Positions 1-7,924 of a stretch of DNA of 34,576 nucleotides are shown here, in pieces. The stretch's first letter is position 1. Each line of letters starts with the position of its first letter. The position numbers and the translations under genes were made by a program. Origin of the DNA: Rhodococcus sp. KRD162 (GTDB lineage Bacteria > Actinomycetota > Actinomycetes > Mycobacteriales > Mycobacteriaceae); contig NZ_JABFAU010000012.1 in the NCBI RefSeq assembly GCF_017168335.1, positions 1 through 34,576 of the forward strand. Direction: 5' to 3'. The notes beneath the pieces were generated by a model that worked only from the letters and a program-made list of their open reading frames with translations, did not search any database and had not been told where the DNA came from.

Positions 1-437
1 GTTCTACTGCGGTCCCACGGGTTTCGGGCAGGCCCGAACACCGTCGGCTCGGTGATTCCCTTGGCACCGAACTCCGGGGTGTTGGTCTTGCCGAAGATGA
101 CCAGGCCTGCGTCGAGCCAGCGTTGCACCACCGTGGCGTGCTCGGGCATCGGCAGCTGCGTCAAAGATCGGGAACCGCTCGCAGTGGGGAGCCCCGCGTA
201 GTCCTGCGAAAGATCCTTGATCAGAAACGGCACGCCCGCGAACGGGCCGTCGAGCGTGTCCATCACACGCGCGTCGGCCTGCTCCGGCATGAGACGGACA
301 ATGGAGTTGAGCGACGGATCGATCGCCGCGGCGCGCGTCAGGGCGCAGTCGAGCAACTCACGCGGAGTGACCTCTCCTTCGGAGACCAGTTCGGCCAGGC
401 CGAGTCCGTCGTACTTCCGATACTCGTCTATACGCAT
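1..437 (-). CDS. Amidase signature family protein (N-terminal part, cut by window edge)
   Basis: Only the first 145 codons are inside the window; the rest lies beyond base 1. The visible part reads like the N-terminus of the amidase signature (AS) family, which hydrolyses amides through a Ser-cisSer-Lys triad. The segment GVPFLIKDL carries the expected catalytic lysine (about K74), followed by ASGSR, and GKTNTPEFG is the next conserved AS block. The two catalytic serines would lie past the edge. The ATG at 437 is the only good start near the AS N-terminus. The gene lies 114 bp downstream of pobA on the same strand and may be cotranscribed with it, but nothing links its unknown amide substrate to 4-hydroxybenzoate. 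The family call is secure; the substrate is not known. Confidence 0.85.
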   Translation of the reverse strand, partial: MRIDEYRKYDGLGLAELVSEGEVTPRELLDCALTRAAAIDPSLNSIVRLMPEQADARVMDTLDGPFAGVPFLIKDLSQDYAGLPTASGSRSLTQLPMPEHATVVQRWLDAGLVIFGKTNTPEFGAKGITEPTVFGPARNPWDRSR

Positions 438-551
438 GGGCTCACACTAGTGCGGCGGCCGTGGGCTGCCGAGAGATTCGACCGAACTCCAAACCGTGAA
501 TGCCTTGTGAGCGCATTTCGTGGCCGACGGCGAGAGCGGGCGGTGCACGGG

Positions 552-1727
552 TCAGAATCCGATGGGCAAACCGGCGTAGTTCTCCGCCAACCCCATCGCA
601 CCCGCTTCACTCGATGCCACCCATTTCAGTTGCGAGAGCTGCAGTTGCGCATCGAAGGGGTCGGCTCCTGTGTGCAGCATGGTCGTCATCCACCAGGAGA
701 AGTGAGTACAGCGCCACACGCGGCGCAGAGCGGTGTCGCTGTAGTGCTCCGCCAACTCGGTTCGCTTCCCCTGCAACAGTTGCGTCAACGCCGGCGCCAG
801 GAGTGCGACGTCGGCAACCGCGAGGTTGAGGCCCTTCGCGCCCGTGGGCGGAACGATATGCGCGGCATCTCCTGCGAGAAAGAGATTGCCGTGCCGCATC
901 GGGGTTTGCACATAGCTGCGCATCGGCAACACACTCTTGTCGGTGATCGGTCCCGGACGCAGCTCCCAGCCGTCCTGGCCGTGACCGAGCCTGACCGCCA
1001 ACGCATCCCAGATTCGGTCGTCGGACCAGGCCCCGATATCGGTGTTGTTGGGAACTTGCAGATACAGCCGGCTGACCGTCGACGATCGCATCGAATGCAT
1101 CGCGAATCCGTCCTGGTGCCAGGCGTAGATCAACTCGTCCGTCGAGGGTGCAACGTCGGCAAGCACGCCCAGCCAGGAGTACGGATAGACCCGCTCCCAG
1201 GTGTTACGGACGGCATCGGGCATGGCAGCCCGGCTCGGCCCGAAGGACCCGTCGCACCCGGCGATCACGGCGGCGTCGATGCGCGTCGGGGTTCCCGACG
1301 CGTCGGTGAAGGTGACGTACGGCGCGTCGGATTCGACGTCGTGCAGCGCGGTGTCGGACACGCCGTAGTAGAACTGCTGGCCGGCGCGCTCGCGCGCCGC
1401 CACGAGATCCTTGGTGACCTCGGTTTGGCCGTAGACCCATACGCTGCGGTCCACGAGGCTGCGAAAGTCGATGTGGTGTCGCTCGTGCGGCCACTGGAGA
1501 TAGATCCCGCGGTGCTCGTGGCCCTCGCGATGCAGCCGCTGACCGAGCCCGTGTTCGTCGAGCAATCGAACAGTGGAGTGTTCGAGAATTCCGGCGCGGA
1601 TTCGCGAGAGCACGTAGTCCTGTGTGCGTGATTCGATCACGATGGTGTCGATGCCCTGCTCGCCTAGTAGATGTGAGAGCAGCAAGCCCGCGGGCCCTGC
1701 ACCGCTGATGGCGACCTGTGTACGCAT
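552..1727 (-). CDS. pobA: 4-hydroxybenzoate 3-monooxygenase
   Basis: FAD monooxygenase that turns 4-hydroxybenzoate into protocatechuate using NAD(P)H and oxygen, in the cytoplasm; 391 residues, the usual family length. The ADP-binding GAGPAG is at 9-14, the CDG motif at 158-160 and the GDAAH motif at 286-290. Active-site residues fall at the same numbers as in the Pseudomonas enzyme: Tyr201, Ser212, Arg214, Arg220, Tyr222 and Pro293, with a near-C-terminal Tyr384 matching Tyr385. The coenzyme-binding stretch reads ESRTQDYVL, so the Pseudomonas Arg33 and Gln34 are Ser33 and Arg34 here, which may shift NADPH/NADH preference (inference). The open frame runs upstream to 1826, but ATG 1727 gives the standard N-terminus MRTQVAISGAG. 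It lies 49 bp after the IclR gene on the same strand. Confidence 0.93.
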   Translation of the reverse strand: MRTQVAISGAGPAGLLLSHLLGEQGIDTIVIESRTQDYVLSRIRAGILEHSTVRLLDEHGLGQRLHREGHEHRGIYLQWPHERHHIDFRSLVDRSVWVYGQTEVTKDLVAARERAGQQFYYGVSDTALHDVESDAPYVTFTDASGTPTRIDAAVIAGCDGSFGPSRAAMPDAVRNTWERVYPYSWLGVLADVAPSTDELIYAWHQDGFAMHSMRSSTVSRLYLQVPNNTDIGAWSDDRIWDALAVRLGHGQDGWELRPGPITDKSVLPMRSYVQTPMRHGNLFLAGDAAHIVPPTGAKGLNLAVADVALLAPALTQLLQGKRTELAEHYSDTALRRVWRCTHFSWWMTTMLHTGADPFDAQLQLSQLKWVASSEAGAMGLAENYAGLPIGF

Positions 1728-1770
1728 GAGTCGAGTAGATCGCGCGAGTGGTGACCGAGCAAGAGTGCGT

Positions 1771-1786
1771 TTCCACTCAGTGAAAA
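1771..1786. promoter_or_regulatory. Candidate IclR-type operator upstream of pobA
   Basis: The stretch TTCCACTCAGTGAAAA contains the dyad CACT-C-AGTG (1774-1782), with TTTC to its left and GAAA to its right. It lies across the stop codon of the IclR gene and about 45 bp upstream of the pobA start. Position and shape suit a regulator site, and IclR proteins often bind short imperfect palindromes. The dyad is short, so chance is possible. Confidence 0.3.
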
Positions 1787-2541
1787 CTGCCCTTACGAAG
1801 TGACCGCTCGATCCCCTGGGCGGCAACCTGGAGCGCTGCCACCAGTCTGGTTCGATCGCGGCCGAAGCTCGGCACCACTATTCCCAAGGCGGCCAACACA
1901 TGTGCGTCGCCACCACGGATCGGAACGGCCACCGAACACGCCCCGAGGGTCATCTCCTCGACGGTCTGCGCATACCCCTCACGGTGGACCCGACGAAGTT
2001 CGTTCTCCAACTTCCCCGGATGGGTCACCGTGTACGGGGTGATACGAGTCAGAGATCGCAGGACCCGATCGTGCACCTCCCGCGGCGCGTACGCCAACAG
2101 CACCTTTCCGACTCCGGTGGCATGCAATGGCAGGCGAGCACCGACGCGGCTGACCGCAGGCACCGAAGCGTGCCCGGCCAACCGATCGAGATAGAGCACC
2201 TCGTCGCCGTCCCGGATCGCGAGATGGACCGTTGCGAGCGTCGCACCGTAGATGTCGTGCAGAAAAGGCGACGCAACAGTGCGCAGATCGGACTGATCCG
2301 GTGCCAACAATCCCAGCTTCCACAGTCGGCGGCCCACCATGTACCGACCGTCCTCGGCGCGAACCAACGCACCCCAGGCGACCAGTTCGCGAACCAGTCG
2401 ATGGGCGGTGGCGATGGGCAGTCCCGCACCGTCGGCCAGTTGGGTCAACGTCAAGGCAGGCACCTTCTCGTCGAACACACCGAGCAACGCCAGCAGCCGC
2501 GCAGCAACCGAGACTCCGGGATCGCGCGCATTACCAGCCAT
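1777..2541 (-). CDS. IclR family transcriptional regulator, probable regulator of pobA
   Basis: 254 residues, a full-length IclR protein. The N-terminal winged helix covers about residues 10-75, with the recognition helix in LPIATAHRLVRELVAWG. The C-terminal effector domain covers about 85-250 and includes the typical LPLHATGVGKVLLA block and the ACSVAVPI segment. The gene reads into pobA on the same strand. In other bacteria IclR-type PobR and PcaR proteins control 4-hydroxybenzoate and protocatechuate genes, so regulation of pobA in response to 4-hydroxybenzoate is the natural guess; the effector is inferred only from position. The start ATG (2539-2541) overlaps the end of a short unexplained reading frame that continues past the TetR stop codon upstream. 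Confidence 0.88.
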   Translation of the reverse strand: MAGNARDPGVSVAARLLALLGVFDEKVPALTLTQLADGAGLPIATAHRLVRELVAWGALVRAEDGRYMVGRRLWKLGLLAPDQSDLRTVASPFLHDIYGATLATVHLAIRDGDEVLYLDRLAGHASVPAVSRVGARLPLHATGVGKVLLAYAPREVHDRVLRSLTRITPYTVTHPGKLENELRRVHREGYAQTVEEMTLGACSVAVPIRGGDAHVLAALGIVVPSFGRDRTRLVAALQVAAQGIERSLRKGSFH

Positions 2542-2665
2542 CGGAACGACGATAGTTGCCCCGCTCTGGTCGATGCGGGCCGTACGCGTCGAGACGGTCG
2601 ATCACCCCGCAGTCGGGGCACCGCGCCTCCGGTTTCGAGGAGTACTCACCCCCGTTCGGCTCGGG
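2531..2665 (-). other. In-frame 44-codon open stretch after the TetR stop, with a CPDCG motif
   Basis: Directly after the TAG of the upstream TetR gene (2666-2668) the same frame stays open for 44 codons and ends in TAA at 2531-2533. It overlaps the IclR start by 11 bases, the kind of overlap common between real genes here. Its codons mostly end in G or C. The product would contain EARCPDCGVID, a single zinc-ribbon-like CxxC. There is no ATG, GTG or TTG near its beginning, so it cannot easily be a separate gene. It could be a C-terminal extension of the TetR protein lost through a nonsense change, a read-through tail, or chance. Confidence 0.3.
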
Positions 2666-3319
2666 CTACGCGCTCTCGTCCCCCACACTCGGGATGTCGC
2701 TCATCGGCGGCAGCGGCCGCGAGCACAGGTCCTGGGCGTCGCTGTCGGACATTCCCAGTGCAAGCAGCACGGTGTACGCCATCCGGTCCACGGACTCGGC
2801 GTCGTCGCGATCGGGTTGCTCGAGTAGCAGCTTGCCCAGGCCGAGGAGCGCACCCGCCACGAGGGTGAGCGAGAGTTGAATGTCCTGGACTCGGAAGTAT
2901 CCTGCTTTGACTCCGGCATGGATGTCTCTCGCCGCACGGGGGCCGAGACCATGCTGCGAAGTGACCAGCTCGGGTCCGGAATGAATGAGCACTCGGCTCA
3001 TCTCCGGTTGCAGACGGAAGAGTCGGCCGGAGATACGGAACGATCGAGTGAATGTCTCCGTTGGATCGGCCGCAGCGTCGGTGAGCGAATCCAGATAGTT
3101 TCCGAGCCGCTCCAGAGCACCGTCGACCGCAGCCTGAAACAACTGATCGCGACTGGCGAAGTGGTTGTAGAAGGAACCCATCCCGACATCGGCAGCCTGG
3201 GTGATCTCCGCGATCGGTGCATTCAGCTCGCCCCGAGCGATGAGGCCTTGCGCCGCGGCAATCAGCGCATTACGGGTGCGCGCCTTGCGCCGCTCGAGGC
3301 GATTCTGGGTCTCCATCAT
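2666..3319 (-). CDS. TetR family regulator of the adjacent aromatic ring-cleavage operon
   Basis: 217 residues. The N-terminal helix-turn-helix lies at about residues 15-62, with the recognition region in ADVGMGSFYNHFASRDQLF, typical of TetR repressors. The remaining all-helical part should be the dimerisation and ligand-binding domain. It starts at a double ATG (3319 or 3316). It is transcribed away from the extradiol dioxygenase operon, and the 123-bp spacer holds three copies of TGAC-N6-GTCA, so it probably represses that operon and itself until a phenolic inducer or ring-cleavage product binds. The family is certain; the target is inferred from the layout and the effector is unknown. The frame stays open after its TAG stop. 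Confidence 0.88.
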   Translation of the reverse strand: MMETQNRLERRKARTRNALIAAAQGLIARGELNAPIAEITQAADVGMGSFYNHFASRDQLFQAAVDGALERLGNYLDSLTDAAADPTETFTRSFRISGRLFRLQPEMSRVLIHSGPELVTSQHGLGPRAARDIHAGVKAGYFRVQDIQLSLTLVAGALLGLGKLLLEQPDRDDAESVDRMAYTVLLALGMSDSDAQDLCSRPLPPMSDIPSVGDESA

Positions 3320-3369
3320 GGTGCCTATCTCTGTCTACGCTGGTCTACCCACTGACCTTTCCTCACAGC

Positions 3370-3426
3370 TGACGAATTTGTCAACGCCCTTGACTGACGC
3401 TGCAGTCATAGATGACGATATAGTCA
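3370..3426. promoter_or_regulatory. Three tandem TGAC-N6-GTCA operators
   Basis: Three inverted repeats with identical half-sites and spacing stand at 3370-3383 (spacer GAATTT), 3395-3408 (GCTGCA) and 3413-3426 (GATATA). Their centres are 25 and 18 bp apart. They sit between the TetR gene and the extradiol dioxygenase gene, the last ending 16 bp before the dioxygenase ATG. TATAGT (3419-3424) could be the -10 box and would lie inside the third site. On the other strand a TTGACA (3384-3379) overlaps the first site and could serve the TetR gene. The best reading is a cluster of binding sites for the adjacent TetR repressor. Confidence 0.7.
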
Positions 3427-3442
3427 ACAACGAGGAGGGCTG

Positions 3443-4576
3443 ATGGGACACGAGGTCGACGGCCACAAGAACATGCACGTGGATCAGGGTGCGCTTCCGG
3501 GCGAACACCCGGGGAAGGCCACCGACCCGATCATCAAGGTGCGCGACATCGCCTGGCTCGAGTTCCGCAAACCCGACCTGGCCAAGGCCGAGGCATTCGC
3601 CGTGGCGTTCGGATTCACCGTCTCACTGCGCACGTCCGAGGAAATCCACCTTCGCGGCACGCACATCGGCTCACCGTGCGTGATCATCCGACGCGGAAAG
3701 CGAACCCGTTTCGTCGGTGCAGCGTTCGCAGCTGCCGAGGATGCCGACGTCGTCCGGCTCGCCGAGGCCACCGACCAGCACGTGCACCGACTGCCGGACA
3801 CTTTGGGCGGCATCGCCGTCACGCTGACCGATCCGAGCGGGCAGCCTGTTCAGATCGTCTCCGGATACACCGAACATCCCGAACTTCCGGGCCAGGACGC
3901 ACACACCTACAACTTCGGTGATCCACGCAACCGGATCAATGCCACTCAGCGTCCACCACATCAGCCTGCACTGATACAACGACTCGGGCATGTGGTGCTG
4001 CAGCGAGTGGACTACCTGGAGAACCTGAACTGGTACCTGCATCACCTGGGACTGATCGTCAGCGATTTCCTCTACTACGACGGGCAACGCGATCGAGGCC
4101 CGGTGATGAGCTTCATCCGCTGCGATCGCGGCAGCATCCCGTCCGATCATCACACGCTCGCCATGACTCTCGGCCCGTCGGATCGGTACGTGCACTCGGC
4201 TTATCAGGTGACCGATCTCGATGCCATCGCCGCCGGCGGCGAATTCCTCACCGAGCGCGGCTACAAGCATTCGTGGGGCATCGGCAGGCACATCCAGGGC
4301 AGCCAGCTCTTCGACTACTGGCGTGATCCCGACGGGTTCCTGGTAGAGCATTTCAGCGACGGCGACATGTTCGACAGTTCCCTCGAACCTGGATGGGCAC
4401 CGATGACTGCGTCGGGCCTCGCGCAGTGGGGCCCGCCCGCGTCCAAGGACTTTCTCGGAATTGCGCCGAGCAGAGCCTCTCTGCACGAGCTGAAATCGAT
4501 CCTCTCCTCGCTACGCAACGACAACGAATTCGACACCGAACGCCTTCGCGGCCTGATGAAAGTAGCTTCCTCATGA
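3443..4576 (+). CDS. Extradiol (catechol-type) ring-cleavage dioxygenase, VOC family
   Basis: 377 residues, two VOC domains (about 32-145 and 178-310). It should be an Fe(II) or Mn(II) enzyme that opens a catechol ring next to its hydroxyls (meta cleavage). The metal triad is visible: His183 in RLGHVV, His251 in YVHSAYQV and Glu302 in FLVEHF. His236-His237 (SDHHTLAM) and Tyr292 (FDYW) match second-sphere residues of this family. ATG 3443 follows a strong GAGGAGGG ribosome site. It is the first gene of a four-gene operon with a FAH-type hydrolase, a flavin hydroxylase and an SDR, which suggests a route for hydroxylation and cleavage of a phenolic acid or alkylphenol. The length is nearer homoprotocatechuate 2,3-dioxygenases than short catechol 2,3-dioxygenases, but the substrate cannot be read from the sequence. 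Confidence 0.9.
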   Translation: MGHEVDGHKNMHVDQGALPGEHPGKATDPIIKVRDIAWLEFRKPDLAKAEAFAVAFGFTVSLRTSEEIHLRGTHIGSPCVIIRRGKRTRFVGAAFAAAEDADVVRLAEATDQHVHRLPDTLGGIAVTLTDPSGQPVQIVSGYTEHPELPGQDAHTYNFGDPRNRINATQRPPHQPALIQRLGHVVLQRVDYLENLNWYLHHLGLIVSDFLYYDGQRDRGPVMSFIRCDRGSIPSDHHTLAMTLGPSDRYVHSAYQVTDLDAIAAGGEFLTERGYKHSWGIGRHIQGSQLFDYWRDPDGFLVEHFSDGDMFDSSLEPGWAPMTASGLAQWGPPASKDFLGIAPSRASLHELKSILSSLRNDNEFDTERLRGLMKVASS

Positions 4577-5508
4577 GCATCGCCGTATTACGCACCGCCG
4601 ACGCCTGGTGGGTCGAGACCCCGGCCGGAGCGTCACGCATCGACACTTCGGCAACCACCACTGCCGAACTCCTCGCCGATCGCACCGCCGTGGACGCCGC
4701 GCGCGCAGGCACCGATGTCGTTGCCGTGGAGACACTCTCGCTCGTCTCCCCCGTCACAGCACCGTGCCGCGTGATGGCGAACATGACCAATTACGTCTCA
4801 CACGTCAAGGATTCGGGTATGAACCCCGAGACGGTGCCGCTGACGTTCTTCCGGAAGACCTCGGGTTCGATCAGCGGCCCCACCGACGATGTCGTCAAGC
4901 CGCCACACGTGCAACTTCTCGACTACGAGATCGAGATCGGTTTGGTGTTCGGGAAGACCCTGACCGTCGGCACGAAGATCGATGCGGGCACTGTGGCCGA
5001 GTGCGTCGCCGGGCTCGTGATCACCAATGATGTCTCGGCCCGCGATGTCCAGTTGCCGAAAACTCAATTCTACGAGGGTAAGTCATATCCCACGTTCACG
5101 CCCGTCGGACCACGACTGGTGCTGCTCGAACCCGGTGAGTTCGACCGGTTCGGCGAGCTGACTCTCACTCTGCGTGTCAACGGTGATGTGCGACAGGACA
5201 GTACGGTCGAGGACATGATCTATCGGCCGGTCGAGTCGCTCGCGGCGCTGAGCAAGTTCCAGCGGATCGACCCGGGCGACCTGCTGCTCACCGGCACACC
5301 GGGCGGCACCGCGCTGAAGGCCCCGGCCAAGCCGATCGAAATGATCGGCGCGCTGGTTCCGCCGTCGGTCAAATGGAAGGTGTTCTTCAAGAAGCAGGCC
5401 AACAATCCCGCGTTTCTGCAGGACGGTGACGTGCTCGAATTGGCCTGTTCGACTCCCGACGGTGCCCTCGATCTGGGGGTCCAACGCACTCGGGTCTCCT
5501 ACCGATGA
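4573..5508 (+). CDS. Fumarylacetoacetate hydrolase (FAH) family enzyme acting on the ring-cleavage product
   Basis: 311 residues. The FAH fold fills about residues 65-310. The divalent-metal ligands are visible as Glu119 and Glu121 in LLDYEIEIG and Asp153 in TNDVSARD; EGKSYPTFTPVGP and LLTGTPGG are further family blocks. Enzymes of this fold hydrolyse, decarboxylate or isomerise diketo acids after ring opening, so here it probably processes the dioxygenase product. It could be a C-C bond hydrolase, a 4-oxalocrotonate decarboxylase type, or a hydroxyheptadienedioate isomerase type; the sequence does not decide. ATG 4573 overlaps the dioxygenase stop (ATGA), which implies translational coupling. 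Confidence 0.88.
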   Translation: MSIAVLRTADAWWVETPAGASRIDTSATTTAELLADRTAVDAARAGTDVVAVETLSLVSPVTAPCRVMANMTNYVSHVKDSGMNPETVPLTFFRKTSGSISGPTDDVVKPPHVQLLDYEIEIGLVFGKTLTVGTKIDAGTVAECVAGLVITNDVSARDVQLPKTQFYEGKSYPTFTPVGPRLVLLEPGEFDRFGELTLTLRVNGDVRQDSTVEDMIYRPVESLAALSKFQRIDPGDLLLTGTPGGTALKAPAKPIEMIGALVPPSVKWKVFFKKQANNPAFLQDGDVLELACSTPDGALDLGVQRTRVSYR

Positions 5509-7112
5509 CCGCACGCACGTCCGACGGTGCACACCATCGGGTGGTGATTGTCGGATCCGGTCCCACGGGCATGACAGCCGCTCTGCTACTGGCGCAGTAC
5601 GGCGTCCCCTGCTTGGTGCTCGATCGTTGGGACGAGGTCTATCCGCAGCCCCGCGCAGTACATCTCGACGACGAGGTGTATCGAGTTCTTCACGACATCG
5701 GTGTGGCAGAGGACTTCGCCGCCATCTCACGTCCGGGGCGCGGTTTGCGTTTGTGCGCAAAGGATCTGAGAACCCTGGCCGAGTTCGAGCGAGATCCCGA
5801 CGACAGACCACACGGCTATCCCCAGGCGAACATGTTCGACCAGCCGGACCTCGAGCGACTCATGCGCACACACATCTCCCGGTACGACACGATCGAGATG
5901 CGCGGCGGTTGCGAGATCACCGATGTGCAGAACCTGAAAGATTCTGTCCGGGTGCGGTACACCTCCACCGAGGACGGAACCCCCCATTGGGTGACTGCGG
6001 ACTACGTGCTGGGTTGCGACGGTGCCAACAGCATCGTGCGCCGGTCCATCGGGTCGAAGATGGAGGATCTCGGTTTCGCGCAACGATGGTTGGTGATCGA
6101 TATCGCGACCGACGCAGACCTCGACCAGTGGGACGGCGTCCACCAGGTGTGCGACTCGGAGCGATCCGCCACGTACATGCGGATCGGCCGCAGTCGCTAC
6201 CGTTGGGAATTTCGCCTCCTCGACGGCGAGACGCTCGACGAGTTCGAGGACCTCGGGGCCATCCGGCCGCTGATCGCACCCTGGTTGCGCTCTGCCGGCG
6301 AGCCGGACATGGAATTGATTCGCGCCGCCGAGTACACATTTCGAGCACAGGTCGCGAGTTCCTGGCGGGACCGACGTGTGTTCCTCCTCGGCGACGCGGC
6401 GCACCTGACTCCACCGTTCATCGGACAGGGCATGGGTGCGGGCCTGCGTGACGCGTGCAATCTCGTCTGGAAGATCGTCGGCGCCCTCGACGGCCATGTT
6501 TCCGATTCCTCGCTCGACAGCTACGAGATCGAGCGAAAGACGCACGCCAAAAACATGATTCGGATGGCCATCGCGATGGGTTGGGCGATGACGGGAGGCA
6601 GCAGACTGACCGCGATCATGCGGAGCAACCTCGCACCTGCGCTCGGTCGTCTCCCGGTGGTCGGGTCCAAGGTGTCCGACAGCGCCACTCCGGCACTCAC
6701 GCGTTCGGACTTCGTCCAGCGATCCATCACCACGATCGGCTCGCTAGTCGGGGGAATGTGCCCGAACAGCATTCTGGACAACGGAACTCGCATCGACAGT
6801 GTCGCGCCGGGACAGTTCCTGTTCCTCTCGACCACGCCGCTGACCGTCGAACAACGGCGCGAGGTCGATCGCCGCGGCGCCTGCATCGTCGAGGTCGCGG
6901 CATCCTCCGAACTCGGCCTGTGGCTGCGACGTGGCCGGGCGGTGGCGGCGATCGTGCGGCCGGACCGCACCGTCATGGCGTCAGGCAGGTCGGTACCGGC
7001 CTTGCACACCCGGGTTCCGAGCACGACGCTCCGGCGCATCGACCGACCGACGCGCACGGCTCCACACACTGCCCCGAAGACCGTAAACACACGAACGAAG
7101 AGGCGTAGATGA
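5505..7112 (+). CDS. FAD-dependent aromatic hydroxylase (MhpA/PheA type)
   Basis: 535 residues, a flavoprotein monooxygenase of the group A type that hydroxylates a phenolic ring with NAD(P)H and oxygen. GSGPTG (17-22) is the ADP-binding motif, GCDGANS (170-176) the DG motif, and LLGDAAHLTPPFIGQG (294-309) the GD motif. The last 130 residues correspond to the thioredoxin-like tail of MhpA-like enzymes and end in an unusually basic stretch. It most resembles 3-(3-hydroxyphenyl)propionate hydroxylases, making it the likely source of the catechol cleaved by the first gene, but substrate assignment within this family is weak. It begins at an ATGA overlap with the FAH gene and ends at an ATGA overlap with the SDR gene. 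Confidence 0.88.
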   Translation: MTARTSDGAHHRVVIVGSGPTGMTAALLLAQYGVPCLVLDRWDEVYPQPRAVHLDDEVYRVLHDIGVAEDFAAISRPGRGLRLCAKDLRTLAEFERDPDDRPHGYPQANMFDQPDLERLMRTHISRYDTIEMRGGCEITDVQNLKDSVRVRYTSTEDGTPHWVTADYVLGCDGANSIVRRSIGSKMEDLGFAQRWLVIDIATDADLDQWDGVHQVCDSERSATYMRIGRSRYRWEFRLLDGETLDEFEDLGAIRPLIAPWLRSAGEPDMELIRAAEYTFRAQVASSWRDRRVFLLGDAAHLTPPFIGQGMGAGLRDACNLVWKIVGALDGHVSDSSLDSYEIERKTHAKNMIRMAIAMGWAMTGGSRLTAIMRSNLAPALGRLPVVGSKVSDSATPALTRSDFVQRSITTIGSLVGGMCPNSILDNGTRIDSVAPGQFLFLSTTPLTVEQRREVDRRGACIVEVAASSELGLWLRRGRAVAAIVRPDRTVMASGRSVPALHTRVPSTTLRRIDRPTRTAPHTAPKTVNTRTKRRR

Positions 7113-7924
7113 ACACCGCACTTGTCACCGGTGCCACATCCGGTATCGGCCGGGCCGTGGCCGAATTGCTGCTCGCTCACGGCTATCACGTCATCGGAAC
7201 GAGTCGCAGCCGTTCCACGGTGACCGACCCGATCCCCGGGGTCGAGTACCGAGATCTCGATCTGACCGATCCGGCGTCGATTCGCGCGTTCGTCGACGAG
7301 CTCGACGACGTGGAAGTCGATGTGCTGATCAACAACGCAGGCGAAAGTCAGTGCGGGCCGATCGAAGAACTGCCCATCGAGGCGATTACCCGACTGTTCC
7401 AGCTCAACGTGTTCGGTGCAGTCGAGCTCACGCAGGCCGTGCTGCCGGGAATGCGGGAACGCCGTCGAGGCAAGATCATCAATATCGGCTCGATGCTGGC
7501 CAGCTTTCCACTGGCATATCGTTCGTCCTATGCCGCGACGAAGGCAGCGATCAAAGGGTTCTCGACAGCTGCCCGATACGAACTGAAGCCGTTCGGCATC
7601 GACGTCACCACCGTCGAACCCGGCTCGATCGACACCGGCCTCTCGGCTCGTCGCACCAAGTACTGCGGCCCGCACTCCCCCTACCGTCGCGATTTCACCA
7701 CGGTGATCGCCACACTCGACGCCAAAGAAGCGCAGGGCATTTCGGCCGAGACCGTCGCCAAGACGGTATTGAAGGCGGTCGAGGACAGTAAGACCCTCCC
7801 GATCTACGCCGTCGGCAGCAATGCGCCCGCCGTTTTCCTCGCCCAGAGATTGCTGCCGCGTACCGTGCTCGAGAAGTTCACCGCCCGCGCATACGGACTA
7901 CCCAGCGCGCGTCCAGTGGGCTAG
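7109..7924 (+). CDS. Short-chain dehydrogenase/reductase (SDR)
   Basis: 271 residues, a classical SDR. The cofactor motif TGATSGIG is at 8-14, NNAG at 75-78, and the catalytic set is Ser128 (NIGSML), Tyr141 and Lys145 (SYAATKAA). After the first strand comes TSRSRST, where the Arg residues favour NADP(H) (inference). PGSIDTG near 190 is the usual substrate-loop entry. It is the last gene of the ring-cleavage operon, joined by ATGA, so it may oxidise a hydroxyl or reduce a carbonyl of the same substrate or of a side-chain intermediate. Its stop overlaps the stop of the convergent lipase gene by 4 bp (CTAG), leaving no room for a terminator between them. Confidence 0.88.
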   Translation: MNTALVTGATSGIGRAVAELLLAHGYHVIGTSRSRSTVTDPIPGVEYRDLDLTDPASIRAFVDELDDVEVDVLINNAGESQCGPIEELPIEAITRLFQLNVFGAVELTQAVLPGMRERRRGKIINIGSMLASFPLAYRSSYAATKAAIKGFSTAARYELKPFGIDVTTVEPGSIDTGLSARRTKYCGPHSPYRRDFTTVIATLDAKEAQGISAETVAKTVLKAVEDSKTLPIYAVGSNAPAVFLAQRLLPRTVLEKFTARAYGLPSARPVG

